Below, piece after piece: positions 39,896 to 48,721 of a stretch of 50,632 bases of DNA (position 1 is the stretch's first letter; the number at the start of each line of letters is the position of its first letter). A program made the position numbers and the translations under genes. The stretch is from Bryobacterales bacterium. GTDB taxonomy: Bacteria; Acidobacteriota; Terriglobia; Bryobacterales; Bryobacteraceae. The notes beneath the pieces were generated by a model. The model searched no databases and had not been told where the DNA came from. It saw nothing but the letters and a program-made list of their open reading frames with translations. The stretch is from contig JAUYBU010000009.1 in the NCBI GenBank assembly GCA_030693045.1, forward strand, positions 1 to 50,632. The letters run 5' to 3'.

Positions 39896-42831
39896 CAGAA
39901 CGACTGCCCCAAAGAGAAATGGAATTGAAACCGGTTGATCCGCTGCGGCACGTTGCGCTGGCCGCGCCCCTGCAGCAGTTCGTCGAAAGTGCCCTTGAAG
40001 CCGACGAAGCTCGGAGCGTTGATGCTGTACGCCAGGTCCAGACGGATCGGCCCGATCGGCGTTCGGTAGCGCACCCCGAAGCCGAGGGCGTGGACCATAT
40101 AGTTAAAATCCTGCACGTCGCGTTGCTTGAATCGCAGCGAGAGCTTTGTCAGATCCTTGTAGACGTTGCCGGCATCGTGGAAAAGTACGCCGCCGATGGT
40201 TTCGCCGATGAGCGGGAAACGCGCTTCGATCTGGTTCACCAGGATGGCGCTCCCGCCCAGCGGGAAGCCGGTGACCAGGTCGCGCGGCCCGGCCTGGTTT
40301 TCGGGAAAACCGCGGTGCAAGGTGGCGCCGCCGCCGAAGAAACGCTCCGGCAGCGGGATCTCCCGATCGTCGAGCTCTTTCAGAAAACCGAAAGTCGTGG
40401 ATCGGGCGATGACCAGATCGCGGCGGACCGGATGATAGGTCGAGTTGCGCCCTAGCATGCGCAAGAAGTTCGACCGCGACGCCAGCGCCCTGGTCGCCAG
40501 CCCGGCGTCGACGCTGGAATAGGCGCCACGGTGCGTTTCGAGCGGGTCGTCGCGGCGGTCCCGGATGAACGCGCTCGATATCTGGCCCACGCGCACCGGT
40601 TGCGACAGCCGGTCAATCAAACCGGGCTCGATTTTCAGCGTGTTCTGGTCTATGGTGACGCGGCGGAATGCTAGCCGGTACTGGATCGTGTCGCCGCGCG
40701 AGAGCCGTTGCGCGAGTTGCGCCGCGGCTTCCAGGCGGCGGGCCGAGAACGTCTGCACGTCGCGCGAATCGTCGTAGAGAGCCGTGAAAGTCAGGTTCAG
40801 GTTCTCGTTGTTCTTGAAGTGCGGCGCCAGATAAGTGACCAGGGCTCGCCGTTGGACGTTCGACACCCTGGTCTGCAAACCCAGGGTGTGGCCCAGGCCC
40901 AGGACGTTCGACCGGCTGACGCCCAGCAAGGCGCGCGGGTGGAATCCGGGGGCCCCCGCCGGCGATTCATAACTCAACTTGCTGCCGCCGATGCGCCCGA
41001 CCTCGGCGCCGAAGCCGGCGGTGAAGGACCACCTGCGGGCCTCCTCAAGCTGGTACAGCACGTACTTGGTCCGCGTTTGGCCGTCGGAGTTTTGCAGGCC
41101 CACATCCACCCTGGCGAAAATCCCAAGGTCATACAGCCGCCGCTGGCTCTCGATCAGCGCGCTTTGCGAGAATGCGTCGCCCGGGCTGAGCCGGATGCGT
41201 TTGGCGACCAGATCGCGGTCGGTCGCGTTCAGGCCGCCGATGAGAACGTCGCGCACATACAGGCGCCGCCCCTCGCGCACCAGGAAGCGCAGCGAAACGC
41301 GGCGCGCCTTGGCGTCGGGAATCGAGACCACCTCCATGGTCACGTCGGGATACCCGTTGTTGTGGTAGTAGGCCAGCACGTTGTCGCGATCGGCGGCGAC
41401 GGTCTCGGGGCTGTAGGGCTGGCCCTGGGTGGATTCCAGCAGGCGCAACACCTGCTCGTAGAGCTTCAGGTCCACGCCGGAAAGCTCCGCTCCGGCCACG
41501 CGCCATTGCCCTCCCTCCGCGATCCGGAAGACCACCGCTTCCTGGCCGCTCCGCCCGCCGTAGTTGGCCACCACCTCGGATGTGACCTCGGCGTCGGGGA
41601 AACCGTTGGAGCGGTAGAGCGCGAGGATCGCGTCCCGGTCCCGCTCGAGATAATCGCGGCTGAATCGCCCGTTCCGATAACGCGGAAACGTTGCCGGCAG
41701 CGTGCTCAGCCGTTCGCGAATGGTCGCCTCGTCGAAATAGCGGTTGCCCTCGATCTTCACTTCGACGATCTTGTGTCGCGAACCGCGGTTCACCGTGTAG
41801 CGGATCACCTGTTCGCCCGCCCCGGCGTCCGCGATGTTGTATTCGACTTCCGCCTCGAAGTAGCCTTGCGACTGGAGGTATTCCGTCAGGTTGCGCTCGC
41901 CTTCCATCAGCAGGGAACCGTCCACCGACTGCTCCTGGAAGACCGGCACCAGTTCCTTCAGCTTGCCGCGAGTGATCTTCGCGCCGGCAAGCTCGACTCT
42001 CACCTTCGGCCCCGCCTCGATCTGAATGGCCGGTTTTACGCTGGCCGTCCCGGCGTCGTAGCGCATGCCCTCCAACTGGACCTTGGCCATCAGGCGGTTG
42101 CTTTTCTGGTAAAAGCGGCGAATCCGCTCCAGGCCCTGCTGCAGGCGGCTCTCGGTCACCGGACGCCAGCCCGGCCGCAACCAGAACTGTTTCCAGCCGG
42201 TCGTCGAAACGACCTTCCGCTGGTCCAGCGCCAGGTTGCCCGTGACCGCCGGCGGCGAGAAGCGGGCGCGCGGACCGGGTTCCACCTGGAAGTCGATGTT
42301 GACCTCCTCGGTGGAATCGATCCGGTCCAGCCGCGTCTGCAGCGCGGCTTCATAGTAACCGCTTTCCCGCAGCGCCTCCTGAAGGTTGCCGATGGCCGCC
42401 TCTAAGCGCTCCTCGGTGAACTGCGTGCCGAGTTCCAGCTTGGTGGCGCTGGCAAGTTGCGCGCGGTTGGGCGGCTCGGGCACGCCTTCCACCGCGACGC
42501 GGCTGATAAACCAGTGCTTCTGGGTGATGAACTTCAACACCACTCCGTCCGGAACCCGGCGGGCGTCCACCGCGATGTCGGTGTATCGCAGCGAGGAGTA
42601 GAGGCGTTCGATCGCCAGGCGTACCGCGGATAGCTCGAGCGCCTGGCCCACGCGCAGCGGCAGCAGGACGGCGATTTCCGACTCGGGCAGGGGTTGTCGC
42701 GGCGGATCGAACTCGATGGCCACAATGCGCAGGCCCTCATAAACCCGGACGGAGTCCGCCGACGCCCCGGCGGCGCCGACGAGCAAGAGAGTAGCGCAGG
42801 TGAGTCGAAGGCCCGAGGCGCCCACTTCCAC
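39895..42831 (-). CDS. BamA/TamA (Omp85) family outer-membrane protein
   Basis: A 978-residue Omp85 protein. After a signal peptide (TCATLLLVGAAGASA) there is a long series of POTRA domains, about five or six by eye, to about residue 600 ('DSVRVYEGLRIVAIEFDPPR', 'WFISRVAVEGVPEPPNRAQL', 'HKIVEVKIEGNRYFDEATIR', 'RRLYVRDVLIGGLNATDRDL'). The C-terminal beta-barrel has the LHRGF motif at about 838-842 and ends in Phe (HFSLGQSF), the recognition signal of outer-membrane proteins. The POTRA count exceeds that of TamA (three). With the coupled SurA-like and TamB-like genes it looks like a TAM-type complex. The start is GTG 42831, without a clear RBS. Confidence 0.88.
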   Translation of the reverse strand: MEVGASGLRLTCATLLLVGAAGASADSVRVYEGLRIVAIEFDPPRQPLPESEIAVLLPLRVGQALELSAVRLAIERLYSSLRYTDIAVDARRVPDGVVLKFITQKHWFISRVAVEGVPEPPNRAQLASATKLELGTQFTEERLEAAIGNLQEALRESGYYEAALQTRLDRIDSTEEVNIDFQVEPGPRARFSPPAVTGNLALDQRKVVSTTGWKQFWLRPGWRPVTESRLQQGLERIRRFYQKSNRLMAKVQLEGMRYDAGTASVKPAIQIEAGPKVRVELAGAKITRGKLKELVPVFQEQSVDGSLLMEGERNLTEYLQSQGYFEAEVEYNIADAGAGEQVIRYTVNRGSRHKIVEVKIEGNRYFDEATIRERLSTLPATFPRYRNGRFSRDYLERDRDAILALYRSNGFPDAEVTSEVVANYGGRSGQEAVVFRIAEGGQWRVAGAELSGVDLKLYEQVLRLLESTQGQPYSPETVAADRDNVLAYYHNNGYPDVTMEVVSIPDAKARRVSLRFLVREGRRLYVRDVLIGGLNATDRDLVAKRIRLSPGDAFSQSALIESQRRLYDLGIFARVDVGLQNSDGQTRTKYVLYQLEEARRWSFTAGFGAEVGRIGGSKLSYESPAGAPGFHPRALLGVSRSNVLGLGHTLGLQTRVSNVQRRALVTYLAPHFKNNENLNLTFTALYDDSRDVQTFSARRLEAAAQLAQRLSRGDTIQYRLAFRRVTIDQNTLKIEPGLIDRLSQPVRVGQISSAFIRDRRDDPLETHRGAYSSVDAGLATRALASRSNFLRMLGRNSTYHPVRRDLVIARSTTFGFLKELDDREIPLPERFFGGGATLHRGFPENQAGPRDLVTGFPLGGSAILVNQIEARFPLIGETIGGVLFHDAGNVYKDLTKLSLRFKQRDVQDFNYMVHALGFGVRYRTPIGPIRLDLAYSINAPSFVGFKGTFDELLQGRGQRNVPQRINRFQFHFSLGQSF

Positions 42832-42867
42832 TCATCATACAGCAAGCGCTGCTACCATCGGACTTGT

Positions 42868-43890
42868 ATGGAACCCCGCGACCAGGAACGTTTCTCCCGG
42901 CAAATCCGATTCTCCGGGCTCGGCGAGCCGGGTCAGGAACTGATCTTGCGTGCACGGGTGGTGGTGGTCGGCTGCGGCGCTTTGGGCAGCTTTCAGGCCG
43001 GCGCCCTGGCGCGCGCCGGTGTCCGCCGCCTGCGGATCGTCGACCGGGATTTTGTCGAACTCAGCAACCTCCAGCGCCAGTGGCTGTACGACGAGGACGA
43101 TGCCGCCCAGGCTCTGCCCAAGGCGGTGGCTGCCGCGCGAAGGCTGCGCGCCATCGATTCAGCCAGCCAGGTCGAGCCTTTCATCATCGATCTGACGGCC
43201 GCCAACGCCGGCGAGTTGCTCGCGGAATCGGACTTGCTCATGGATGGCACGGATAACTTCGAGACCCGCTATCTGGTCAATGACTTCGCCGTGAGTCATT
43301 CCATTCCTTGGATCTACGGCGCCGCGGTGGGCAGCTACGGGCTCGTGATGCCGGTCCTGCCGGGAGTCACCGCCTGCCTGCGCTGCATCTACCCCGAACC
43401 GCCCTCGGGCGCGCAACCGACCTGCGAAACCGCCGGCGTGCTCAACCCGATCACCTCGGTGATCGCTTCCTTGCAGGTGGCCGAAGCGTTGAAGATCCTG
43501 GCCGGACGGCCGGACCTGGTGTCGCGCCGCATCACCACGGTCGACGTCTGGTCGGGTGTGATTCGCCAGATCGACCAGCCGGCGCCGCGCCCGGATTGCC
43601 CTTGCTGCGGGCTCAAGCAATTCGTCTACCTGGACGGCTCCCGGCGCGCGCCCATCAGCCTGTGCGGGCAGAACGCCGTCCAGATCCACGAGCGCTCGCG
43701 CCCCATCGATCTCGACGACCTGCGCCGGCGCCTCGAATCGCTCGGCCAGGTGCGCGCCAACCAGTTCGCCCTGCGCTTCTTCCTGCCCCCGTACGAAATG
43801 ACCATCTTCCCCGACGGCCGCGCCATCCTCAAGGGTACCCAGGACGTGGGCCTGGCCCGCAGTTTCTACGCCAAGTACGTGGGAAGCTGA
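42868..43890 (+). CDS. ThiF/MoeB-family adenylyltransferase (E1-like)
   Basis: A 340-residue enzyme that adenylates the C-terminus of a small sulfur-carrier protein such as ThiS or MoaD. The Rossmann ATP site is 'VVVVGCGALGSFQAGALARA'; then 'DRDFVELSNLQRQWLYDEDD' (Arg finger and Asp), 'LLMDGTDNFETRYLVNDF', and zinc-binding CxxC pairs 'CLRC' and 'CPCC'. The last ~90 residues form an extra domain ('IDLDDLRRRLESLGQ', 'YEMTIFPDGRAILKG'), as often seen in ThiF-type proteins. The ATG at 42868 starts at the conserved 'RFSRQIRFSGLG'. ThiG at the right end of the window suggests a thiamine role, but 6 kb separate them. Confidence 0.88.
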   Translation: MEPRDQERFSRQIRFSGLGEPGQELILRARVVVVGCGALGSFQAGALARAGVRRLRIVDRDFVELSNLQRQWLYDEDDAAQALPKAVAAARRLRAIDSASQVEPFIIDLTAANAGELLAESDLLMDGTDNFETRYLVNDFAVSHSIPWIYGAAVGSYGLVMPVLPGVTACLRCIYPEPPSGAQPTCETAGVLNPITSVIASLQVAEALKILAGRPDLVSRRITTVDVWSGVIRQIDQPAPRPDCPCCGLKQFVYLDGSRRAPISLCGQNAVQIHERSRPIDLDDLRRRLESLGQVRANQFALRFFLPPYEMTIFPDGRAILKGTQDVGLARSFYAKYVGS

Positions 43891-44032
43891 ATGGCGCGGG
43901 CACCCGCTGCCGTTCGAGCCGGCCCCGCCGCCTTCGTGGCCCCAGTCAACGAGACCGGCCGCCGTTTCAGTCACACGCTCGGCATCGAACCGCATGCGGG
44001 GCGGCGGTATACTTCGAAGAGGAGACGGAACC

Positions 44033-44332
44033 GTGGCGGACCCGACGGTCGGCGAAGCAATCCGCGAGAAGCGCGAGGCGATCGTCCGCATCGCCGCCCG
44101 GCACGGCGCAACGCAGGTCAGGTTGATCGGGTCCGTCGCGCGCGACGAAGCCCGCCCCGACAGCGACGTCGATCTGCTCGTGACATGGAGCGAGGGAACC
44201 AGTCTCCTCGATCAGGCGGCTCTCATGCTTGAGCTCGAAAGCCTGTTGGGCCGGAAAGTCGACATCGCGAGCGACGGCTGGGTGAAGCCCTCGATCCGGG
44301 AATCGGTCTACAGGGATGTAATCGCCCTATGA
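44033..44332 (+). CDS. MNT-type minimal nucleotidyltransferase antitoxin
   Basis: A 99-residue nucleotidyltransferase. The polymerase-beta-like motif 'LIGSVARDEARPDSDVDLLV' (31-50) is complete: Gly33-Ser34 and the Asp45/Asp47 pair. In HEPN/MNT modules it AMPylates and silences the HEPN RNase. The GTG at 44033 is preceded by GAGGAG; the longer frame from 43994 is not conserved-looking. Its stop overlaps the ATG of the adjoining HEPN gene, which is broken. Confidence 0.85.
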   Translation: MADPTVGEAIREKREAIVRIAARHGATQVRLIGSVARDEARPDSDVDLLVTWSEGTSLLDQAALMLELESLLGRKVDIASDGWVKPSIRESVYRDVIAL

Positions 44333-44686
44333 GGAGCGACGCGGATCGCCTGGGCGACATCCTGGAGGCCATCGCGAAAATCAGTTAGCGGATCACGGAT
44401 AGCATCCATGCCTTTCAGGGCGACGAGATGCTCCAGGTGTGGGTGATCCACCACCTGCAATGTGATTGGAGAGGCCGCCCGCGGCGTGTCCCAATCCCTC
44501 AAAAACTGTCATCCCGAGGTGCCGTGGCCGCGGATCGTCGCGCTGAGGAACATCCTGGTGCATGAATACTTCGGCCTCAATATGCACCAGGTCTGGACCA
44601 TGACCCAAAAGGACCTCCCACAACTGGAAGAACAGGTTCAGCACATCCGTTCGCGGATTGCAGCCGATTCCGGCCGTGGCGCGTAA
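44329..44686 (+). pseudogene. HEPN (DUF86-like) toxin with nonsense and frameshift mutations
   Basis: The ATG overlaps the MNT stop (ATGA). The frame reads MRSDADRLGDILEAIAKIS, then hits TAG at 44386-44388. It continues 'RITDSIHAFQGDEMLQVWVI', then 'HHLQC', and shifts by one base near 44461. There the neighbouring frame continues with 'IGEAARGVSQSLKNCHPEVP' and 'RIVALRNILVHEYFGLNMHQ'. The HEPN catalytic R-N-x3-H motif (RNILVH) is preserved in the last part, but no full-length product can be made. A GTG at 44462 could start a C-terminal fragment only. Confidence 0.78.
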
Positions 44687-44733
44687 GCCGCCTGGCCCTC
44701 ACAGCGCCCGCGCCGATCGCGTTATTTCCGCCA

Positions 44734-44820
44734 TTAGAGGAGATCCAGTCGCCGAATGCCGGGCACCCCCTCAAACCCCGAGTCGAAGGTAGCGAGCGAT
44801 TGGATGCCGTGATTCAGCAT
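44734..44820 (-). pseudogene. 28-residue remnant of a VapC toxin
   Basis: The minus strand reads MLNHGIQSLATFDSGFEGVP then GIRRLDLL and stop. 'IQSLATFDSGFEGVPGIRRL' is the standard C-terminus of a PIN toxin. The N-terminal ~100 residues with the catalytic Asp are missing. The ATG overlaps the end of the RHH antitoxin gene, as in an intact pair, so an internal deletion probably removed the body of the toxin. Confidence 0.65.
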
Positions 44821-45053
44821 GAGCGCCCGGCTGCGATCTCGGCGAGCATTTGGCCGATGTCGGCGGTCGGCGCTCCGAGCGATGCGAGGCGTGAAAGAGG
44901 GCCGCCCGCTGCCTTCGAGTCGCCGGCCCGCTCCAACGCGCCCTCAATCGCGCGGCGAACCCATTCGGCTTTTGACACGCCACTGCGCTCCGCCGCATCT
45001 CGGAGCCGGGCGTCAAGCTCGTCGGGCATCAACACCTGGACTCGGCGCTTCAT
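44814..45053 (-). CDS. CopG/RHH antitoxin, toxin lost
   Basis: A 79-residue ribbon-helix-helix protein ('KRRVQVLMPDELDARLRDAA', 'GVSKAEWVRRAIEGALERAG') with a C-terminal tail 'IGQMLAEIAAGRSC', the kind that binds VapC. Only the stump of the partner toxin follows (44734-44820). It may survive as a solitary repressor or as an anti-toxin against related toxins elsewhere. Confidence 0.75.
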   Translation of the reverse strand: MKRRVQVLMPDELDARLRDAAERSGVSKAEWVRRAIEGALERAGDSKAAGGPLSRLASLGAPTADIGQMLAEIAAGRSC

Positions 45054-45108
45054 ACACTCATGCTGACAGACTCATGAAGTACCTTGCCTGTCCCGGTTAT
45101 CATGAACC

Positions 45109-46041
45109 ATGCTGCGACGATCTTTCTTGGGTGTTTCGATGGGCGCCGGGCAAGTGATTTTCGACGGCACCCCGACTCAGGCCGAGGTTTTGGTCGAACG
45201 AACTCAACCCGGCCGGCCGCACGCGGGCAAGGTGCTGGCCGCCATCCAACCCCATTCCGACGACATTCCGCTCTTCGCCGCCGGCACTGTGGCGAAGCTG
45301 ATTGACGAGGGCTACACCGGCTACCTGATTCGAATGACCAACGACGACATGGCCGGTCCCGGCACGGTGGGTGAAACCGTTCTGGCCAACCAGCGCGACA
45401 ACCAGCAGGTGGCCCGGGCGCTGGGTCTGACGAAGGTCTTCGACCTCAACTACAGCAACCACCAGATGGACCAGGAATCGAAGATCGAGATCCGCGCCCG
45501 CCTGATCTTCCTGTTTCGCCTGCTCAAGGTGGACACGGTGATTGGCTACGACCCGTACGGACATTACGAGGAAAACCCGGACCACTACGTGACGGCACAG
45601 GCGGTGGAGGCGGCCTGCTGGATGGCGGCCGGAGGCAAGGACTATCCGGAGCACTTCGAGGCCGGCCTGAAGCCGTGGGCGGTCAAAGAGAAGTACTACT
45701 TCTCGCGCGGCCCGCAACTGGTCAACCGCGTCGTCGATATCAGTTCCACCATCGACAGAAAGGTCGCGGCCAACCTGGCCAATCTGGCCCAGGGCCCGGC
45801 GGGCGCCAACGGAGCGCGCCTGCGCCGCGCTCTCGCCGACAAGGGACTGCGCCTGCCGGTGTTGGGCGCCGACGACGAATCCGCCAACGCCAGCTACATC
45901 AAGCACATTCTGCTTCAGCGGGACGTCGAGACGGGAAGCAAGTATGGCCTCGCCTACGCCGAGCCGTACCACTACATCGGTCCGCCGCCGGACGCGGTCG
46001 GCGACTACGTCCGTAAGAACGCCGTGCCGTTACGTCAGTAG
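45109..46041 (+). CDS. PIG-L/LmbE family deacetylase
   Basis: A 310-residue zinc-dependent N-deacetylase-like protein. The metal motif 'QPHSDD' is at 47-52, with the family's final histidines in '[15 protein letters not shown]' (His152, His159). The N-terminus has RR and a short hydrophobic part ([17 protein letters not shown]) that could be a weak Tat-type signal. Substrates of the family are N-acetyl-glucosamine conjugates; the target here is unknown. It stands alone between toxin-antitoxin modules. Confidence 0.85.
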   Translation: MLRRSFLGVSMGAGQVIFDGTPTQAEVLVERTQPGRPHAGKVLAAIQPHSDDIPLFAAGTVAKLIDEGYTGYLIRMTNDDMAGPGTVGETVLANQRDNQQVARALGLTKVFDLNYSNHQMDQESKIEIRARLIFLFRLLKVDTVIGYDPYGHYEENPDHYVTAQAVEAACWMAAGGKDYPEHFEAGLKPWAVKEKYYFSRGPQLVNRVVDISSTIDRKVAANLANLAQGPAGANGARLRRALADKGLRLPVLGADDESANASYIKHILLQRDVETGSKYGLAYAEPYHYIGPPPDAVGDYVRKNAVPLRQ

Positions 46042-46379
46042 CCGAAGACCTGTCCCTCTAGGTCCAGCGCCGTTGCCAGAGCGCGATTCAGTTCGCCGAT
46101 TCGAGATACGTCGAGCCGTCCAACGTAGTGTGTCAAGAGCGTCTTTGGCAGGCTGAACAGTTCGTCGCAATGGATGCTGGACTCCTTCTTGAGGCCATCT
46201 TCCACGCCCACCCGCACCTGCGTGCTGAGTCCATCGTGTCGAGAGTACACCGCTGCACAAATGAGCGTGGAGAACTTGGAGTCGATGAGCATCTGGCGGC
46301 TGACAACCACAAACACCCGCTGCCGTCTGGGGTCTTGTGAGCCGGGCTTCCGTACCAGGTACATTTCACCGCGTCTCAT
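46035..46379 (-). CDS. MazF/PemK-type mRNA interferase
   Basis: A 114-residue toxin with a PemK/MazF fold: '[20 protein letters not shown]' (β1 and loop with Arg), '[13 protein letters not shown]', '[20 protein letters not shown]' and '[20 protein letters not shown]'. MazF enzymes cleave mRNA at short motifs. It overlaps its antitoxin gene by 4 nt and overlaps the PIG-L gene tail-to-tail by 7 bp. It appears complete. Confidence 0.87.
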   Translation of the reverse strand: MRRGEMYLVRKPGSQDPRRQRVFVVVSRQMLIDSKFSTLICAAVYSRHDGLSTQVRVGVEDGLKKESSIHCDELFSLPKTLLTHYVGRLDVSRIGELNRALATALDLEGQVFGY

Positions 46380-46597
46380 GGCAAGCTCTGGTAACCGAGA
46401 ACATCCTCCGCCTCCTGGTTCAGCCTTTCGGCGTTTGCGTTGATGATCGCCAGATCCCTCTGGTCGCGGCGCGCCCTTTCGAGCCTTGCGAGATACGCCT
46501 TAGCGGCGCGTTCGATGAAGGCCGAGCGGTTTGGATCGACCTCGTCGATGCTTTCCAGAAGGTCCGCGGGGAGTGTGACAGATGTCTTGACTCGCAC
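46376..46597 (-). CDS. MazE-like ribbon-helix-helix antitoxin
   Basis: A 73-residue RHH antitoxin: '[20 protein letters not shown]', then '[20 protein letters not shown]'. The C-terminal tail is rich in Glu/Asn and meets MazF. The start is uncertain. GTG at 46597 fits the RHH start (MRVKTSVTL). A GTG at 46615 is also in frame. A perfect TATAAT lies between them, so 46597 is preferred. The stop overlaps the MazF start. Confidence 0.75.
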   Translation of the reverse strand: MRVKTSVTLPADLLESIDEVDPNRSAFIERAAKAYLARLERARRDQRDLAIINANAERLNQEAEDVLGYQSLP

Positions 46598-46603
46598 AAG
46601 ATA

Positions 46604-46609
46604 ATTATA
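46604..46609 (-). promoter_or_regulatory. candidate -10 box with possible leaderless mazE mRNA
   Basis: TATAAT on the minus strand ends 6 bp before the preferred GTG at 46597. Transcription starting 6-7 bp after this -10 would begin at or next to the GTG, giving a leaderless mRNA. There is no Shine-Dalgarno site before either GTG. No convincing -35 was found. Confidence 0.35.
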
Positions 46610-46669
46610 CTCCACGATGAGGTAGAACGTTCTCGTCGCCCGGTGTCTTGGGTTATCCGGGGCCGGCCG

Positions 46670-47287
46670 TCACAGCCCTTCGAGCAAATGCCCGAGCTTC
46701 TTTTTCTTGGTGCGGAGGTAGTCTTCGGCGGTGGCGGTGACCGCGGGCTGGCACGGAACGCGCTCGGAAACGGTGATGCCGGCGCGCTCCAGGGCTTCGA
46801 TCTTGGCGGGGTTGTTGGACAGAAGCCGGACCCTGGTGGCCCCGAAATGGCGCAGGATTTCGGGCGGCATTTCGTAATTCCGCAGGTCGGCCTCGAAGCC
46901 CAGTTTCTCGTTTGCTTCGACCGTGTCGGCGCCGGCGTCCTGAAGCTCGTACGCCCGCAGTTTGTTCAACAGTCCGATGCCGCGGCCTTCCTTGTGCTCG
47001 TAGATCAGGATGCCGCGCCCCTCCTCGGCGATCACCGTCAGCGCCAATTCCAGTTGCGCGCGGCAGTCGCAGCGCAGGCTGTGGAAGACGTCGCCGGTCA
47101 GACACTCCGAGTGAATTCGCACCAGGGGCGGGTCGGGCGCGGTGATATCGCCCATCGTCAGCACCACCGCCTCTTCGACGGCGCGGCCGCGACGTCCCTC
47201 GAAACCGTGGATCCGGAATTGGCCGAATCGGCTGGGAAAACTGGCCTCGGCCACCTTGCGCAGCCGAAGTCGCGGGGGTTGAGTCAT
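46670..47287 (-). CDS. ribA: GTP cyclohydrolase II
   Basis: A 205-residue enzyme making the first riboflavin precursor from GTP. The zinc cysteines are spaced as in E. coli: Cys62, Cys73 and Cys75 ('HSECLTGDVFHSLRCDCRAQ'). Then 'IYEHKEGRGIGLLNKLRAYE' (catalytic region) and 'EANEKLGFEADLRNY' follow. It is a stand-alone GCHII, not fused to DHBP synthase. It lies divergent from a sensor kinase with a 67-bp gap. Confidence 0.95.
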   Translation of the reverse strand: MTQPPRLRLRKVAEASFPSRFGQFRIHGFEGRRGRAVEEAVVLTMGDITAPDPPLVRIHSECLTGDVFHSLRCDCRAQLELALTVIAEEGRGILIYEHKEGRGIGLLNKLRAYELQDAGADTVEANEKLGFEADLRNYEMPPEILRHFGATRVRLLSNNPAKIEALERAGITVSERVPCQPAVTATAEDYLRTKKKKLGHLLEGL

Positions 47288-47333
47288 TTACACATCACGC
47301 TGGAACACTCGAAGGAAACCAACTACAAACCAT

Positions 47334-47339
47334 TATAAT
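47334..47339 (+). promoter_or_regulatory. candidate -10 box before the LytS-type kinase
   Basis: TATAAT lies 15 bp before the kinase ATG at 47355 and would give a very short 5' leader. The -35 region is not recognisable. The mirror sequence on the minus strand also reads TATAAT (47332-47337) and could serve ribA. Confidence 0.3.
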
Positions 47340-47354
47340 AGCGGGCAGATCGCG

Positions 47355-48683
47355 ATGCTGGATCAACATCTGGTCGTGCTGCTCGTAAAACTCGCCGTGG
47401 CGGCGTCGCTGGCTAGCATCATGGTCCGGTTCGGCGGGTTCAAGCGCATGCTGATGCGCGAGGAGCGCACCCTCGAGCAGCGCCTCAAGCTCGCCCTCGG
47501 TTTCGCCGTGATGTTCGGTTCCGGCGTCGCGATTCGCGTGGTCACGCCGACTGGCTACGAGGCGGTCGACCTGGGGCTGGAGGCGAGCATGCTGGCCGGC
47601 ATGGTCGGCGGCTACGTCGCCGGCCTGGCTTCGGGCATCCTCATCTCGATCCCGGCGATGGCCAACGCCGAGTTCCTCTCGATGCCGCTGTTCGCGGCCG
47701 CGGGCGTTCTGGGCGGCCTGCTGCGCGACTGCGCTCCGGACCCGGACGAGATCTGGCGCTTCTCGCCGTTTTTCGACCTGAGCGTGTTCCGCTTCTTCCG
47801 CAAAAGACACGACCGCCGCCGGACCGCGTTCCAGCTTTTTCTGCTGCTGGTGGTCGTCTTCGGCGAATTCCTGCGCTGGTCCCTCGAGGAGATTTTCGGC
47901 ACGAAAGCGATCTTCGGCCTTCATCCCGGCGGGCCGCAGCCCCACCCGTTGATGATTGTCGCGGTCTATATCACGACGCTGTTCGCAATTACGCTGCCGC
48001 TCAAGATCTGGAACAACGCGCGGAACGAGACCAAGCTCGAAACGCAGGCCCGGCTGCTCGGCGAGGCGCGCCTTCAGGCGCTCACCAGCCAGATCAACCC
48101 GCACTTCCTGTTCAACACGCTGAATTCGGTTTCCTCGCTGATTCGCACCAACCCGGACCAGGCGCGCGCGGTGGTCTACAAACTCTCGAACATTCTGCGG
48201 AAGCTGCTCCGCACGAGCGAGTCGTTCTCGCCCCTGCGCGATGAGCTGGCCTTAATCGAAGACTACATGGCGATCGAGATGGTGCGTTTCGGCGACAAGC
48301 TGCGATTCGTGAAAGAGGTGGATCCGGAAACGCTCGACCGGCTGGCGCCGAGCATGATCCTGCAACCGCTGGTCGAGAATTCGATCAAACATGGCCTGGC
48401 CGGCAAAGTCGAAGGCGGCATGGTGCGTATCGGCAGCCGCCTGGCCGGCGGCAGGCTGATCCTGCTGGTCGAGGACGACGGCGCCGGCATTCCGGAGGCC
48501 CGGCTCGCCACTCTGCTCGAGCAGGGCATCGGCGTCAGCAACGTGAATGAGCGTTTGAAAGTGCTTTTCGGCAACGACTACCGGATGACCATCGATTCCC
48601 GGCCCGGCGGGGGAACGCGCACCGAAATCGAAGTGCCCGAGTTGGCGCCCGCCCCGCAACAAACCGCCCCAACACGCGCCTGA
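47355..48683 (+). CDS. LytS/YpdA-type sensor histidine kinase
   Basis: A 442-residue membrane kinase. The N-terminal half has about five to six helices resembling a 5TM-LYT sensor ('GLEASMLAGMVGGYVAGLAS', 'MIVAVYITTLFAITLPLKI'). The phosphoacceptor is His250 in 'LTSQINPHFLFNTLNSVSSL' (His_kinase family), and the ATPase shows 'LVENSIKHGLAGKVEGGMVR', 'DDGAGI' and 'GIGVSNVNERLKVLFG'. LytS kinases act with LytTR response regulators, but no such gene is in view; the next gene, 38 bp downstream, is an oxidoreductase. The partner must be elsewhere. Confidence 0.9.
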   Translation: MLDQHLVVLLVKLAVAASLASIMVRFGGFKRMLMREERTLEQRLKLALGFAVMFGSGVAIRVVTPTGYEAVDLGLEASMLAGMVGGYVAGLASGILISIPAMANAEFLSMPLFAAAGVLGGLLRDCAPDPDEIWRFSPFFDLSVFRFFRKRHDRRRTAFQLFLLLVVVFGEFLRWSLEEIFGTKAIFGLHPGGPQPHPLMIVAVYITTLFAITLPLKIWNNARNETKLETQARLLGEARLQALTSQINPHFLFNTLNSVSSLIRTNPDQARAVVYKLSNILRKLLRTSESFSPLRDELALIEDYMAIEMVRFGDKLRFVKEVDPETLDRLAPSMILQPLVENSIKHGLAGKVEGGMVRIGSRLAGGRLILLVEDDGAGIPEARLATLLEQGIGVSNVNERLKVLFGNDYRMTIDSRPGGGTRTEIEVPELAPAPQQTAPTRA

Positions 48684-48721
48684 GACGGCGTGCTATACAT
48701 AGCGGGAAGGAGAATCTCCCA

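Noticed and set aside
42694-42867. Upstream extension of the ThiF/MoeB-like gene
   Set aside because: It overlaps the bamA-like 5' end antisense; family similarity begins at the ATG 42868.
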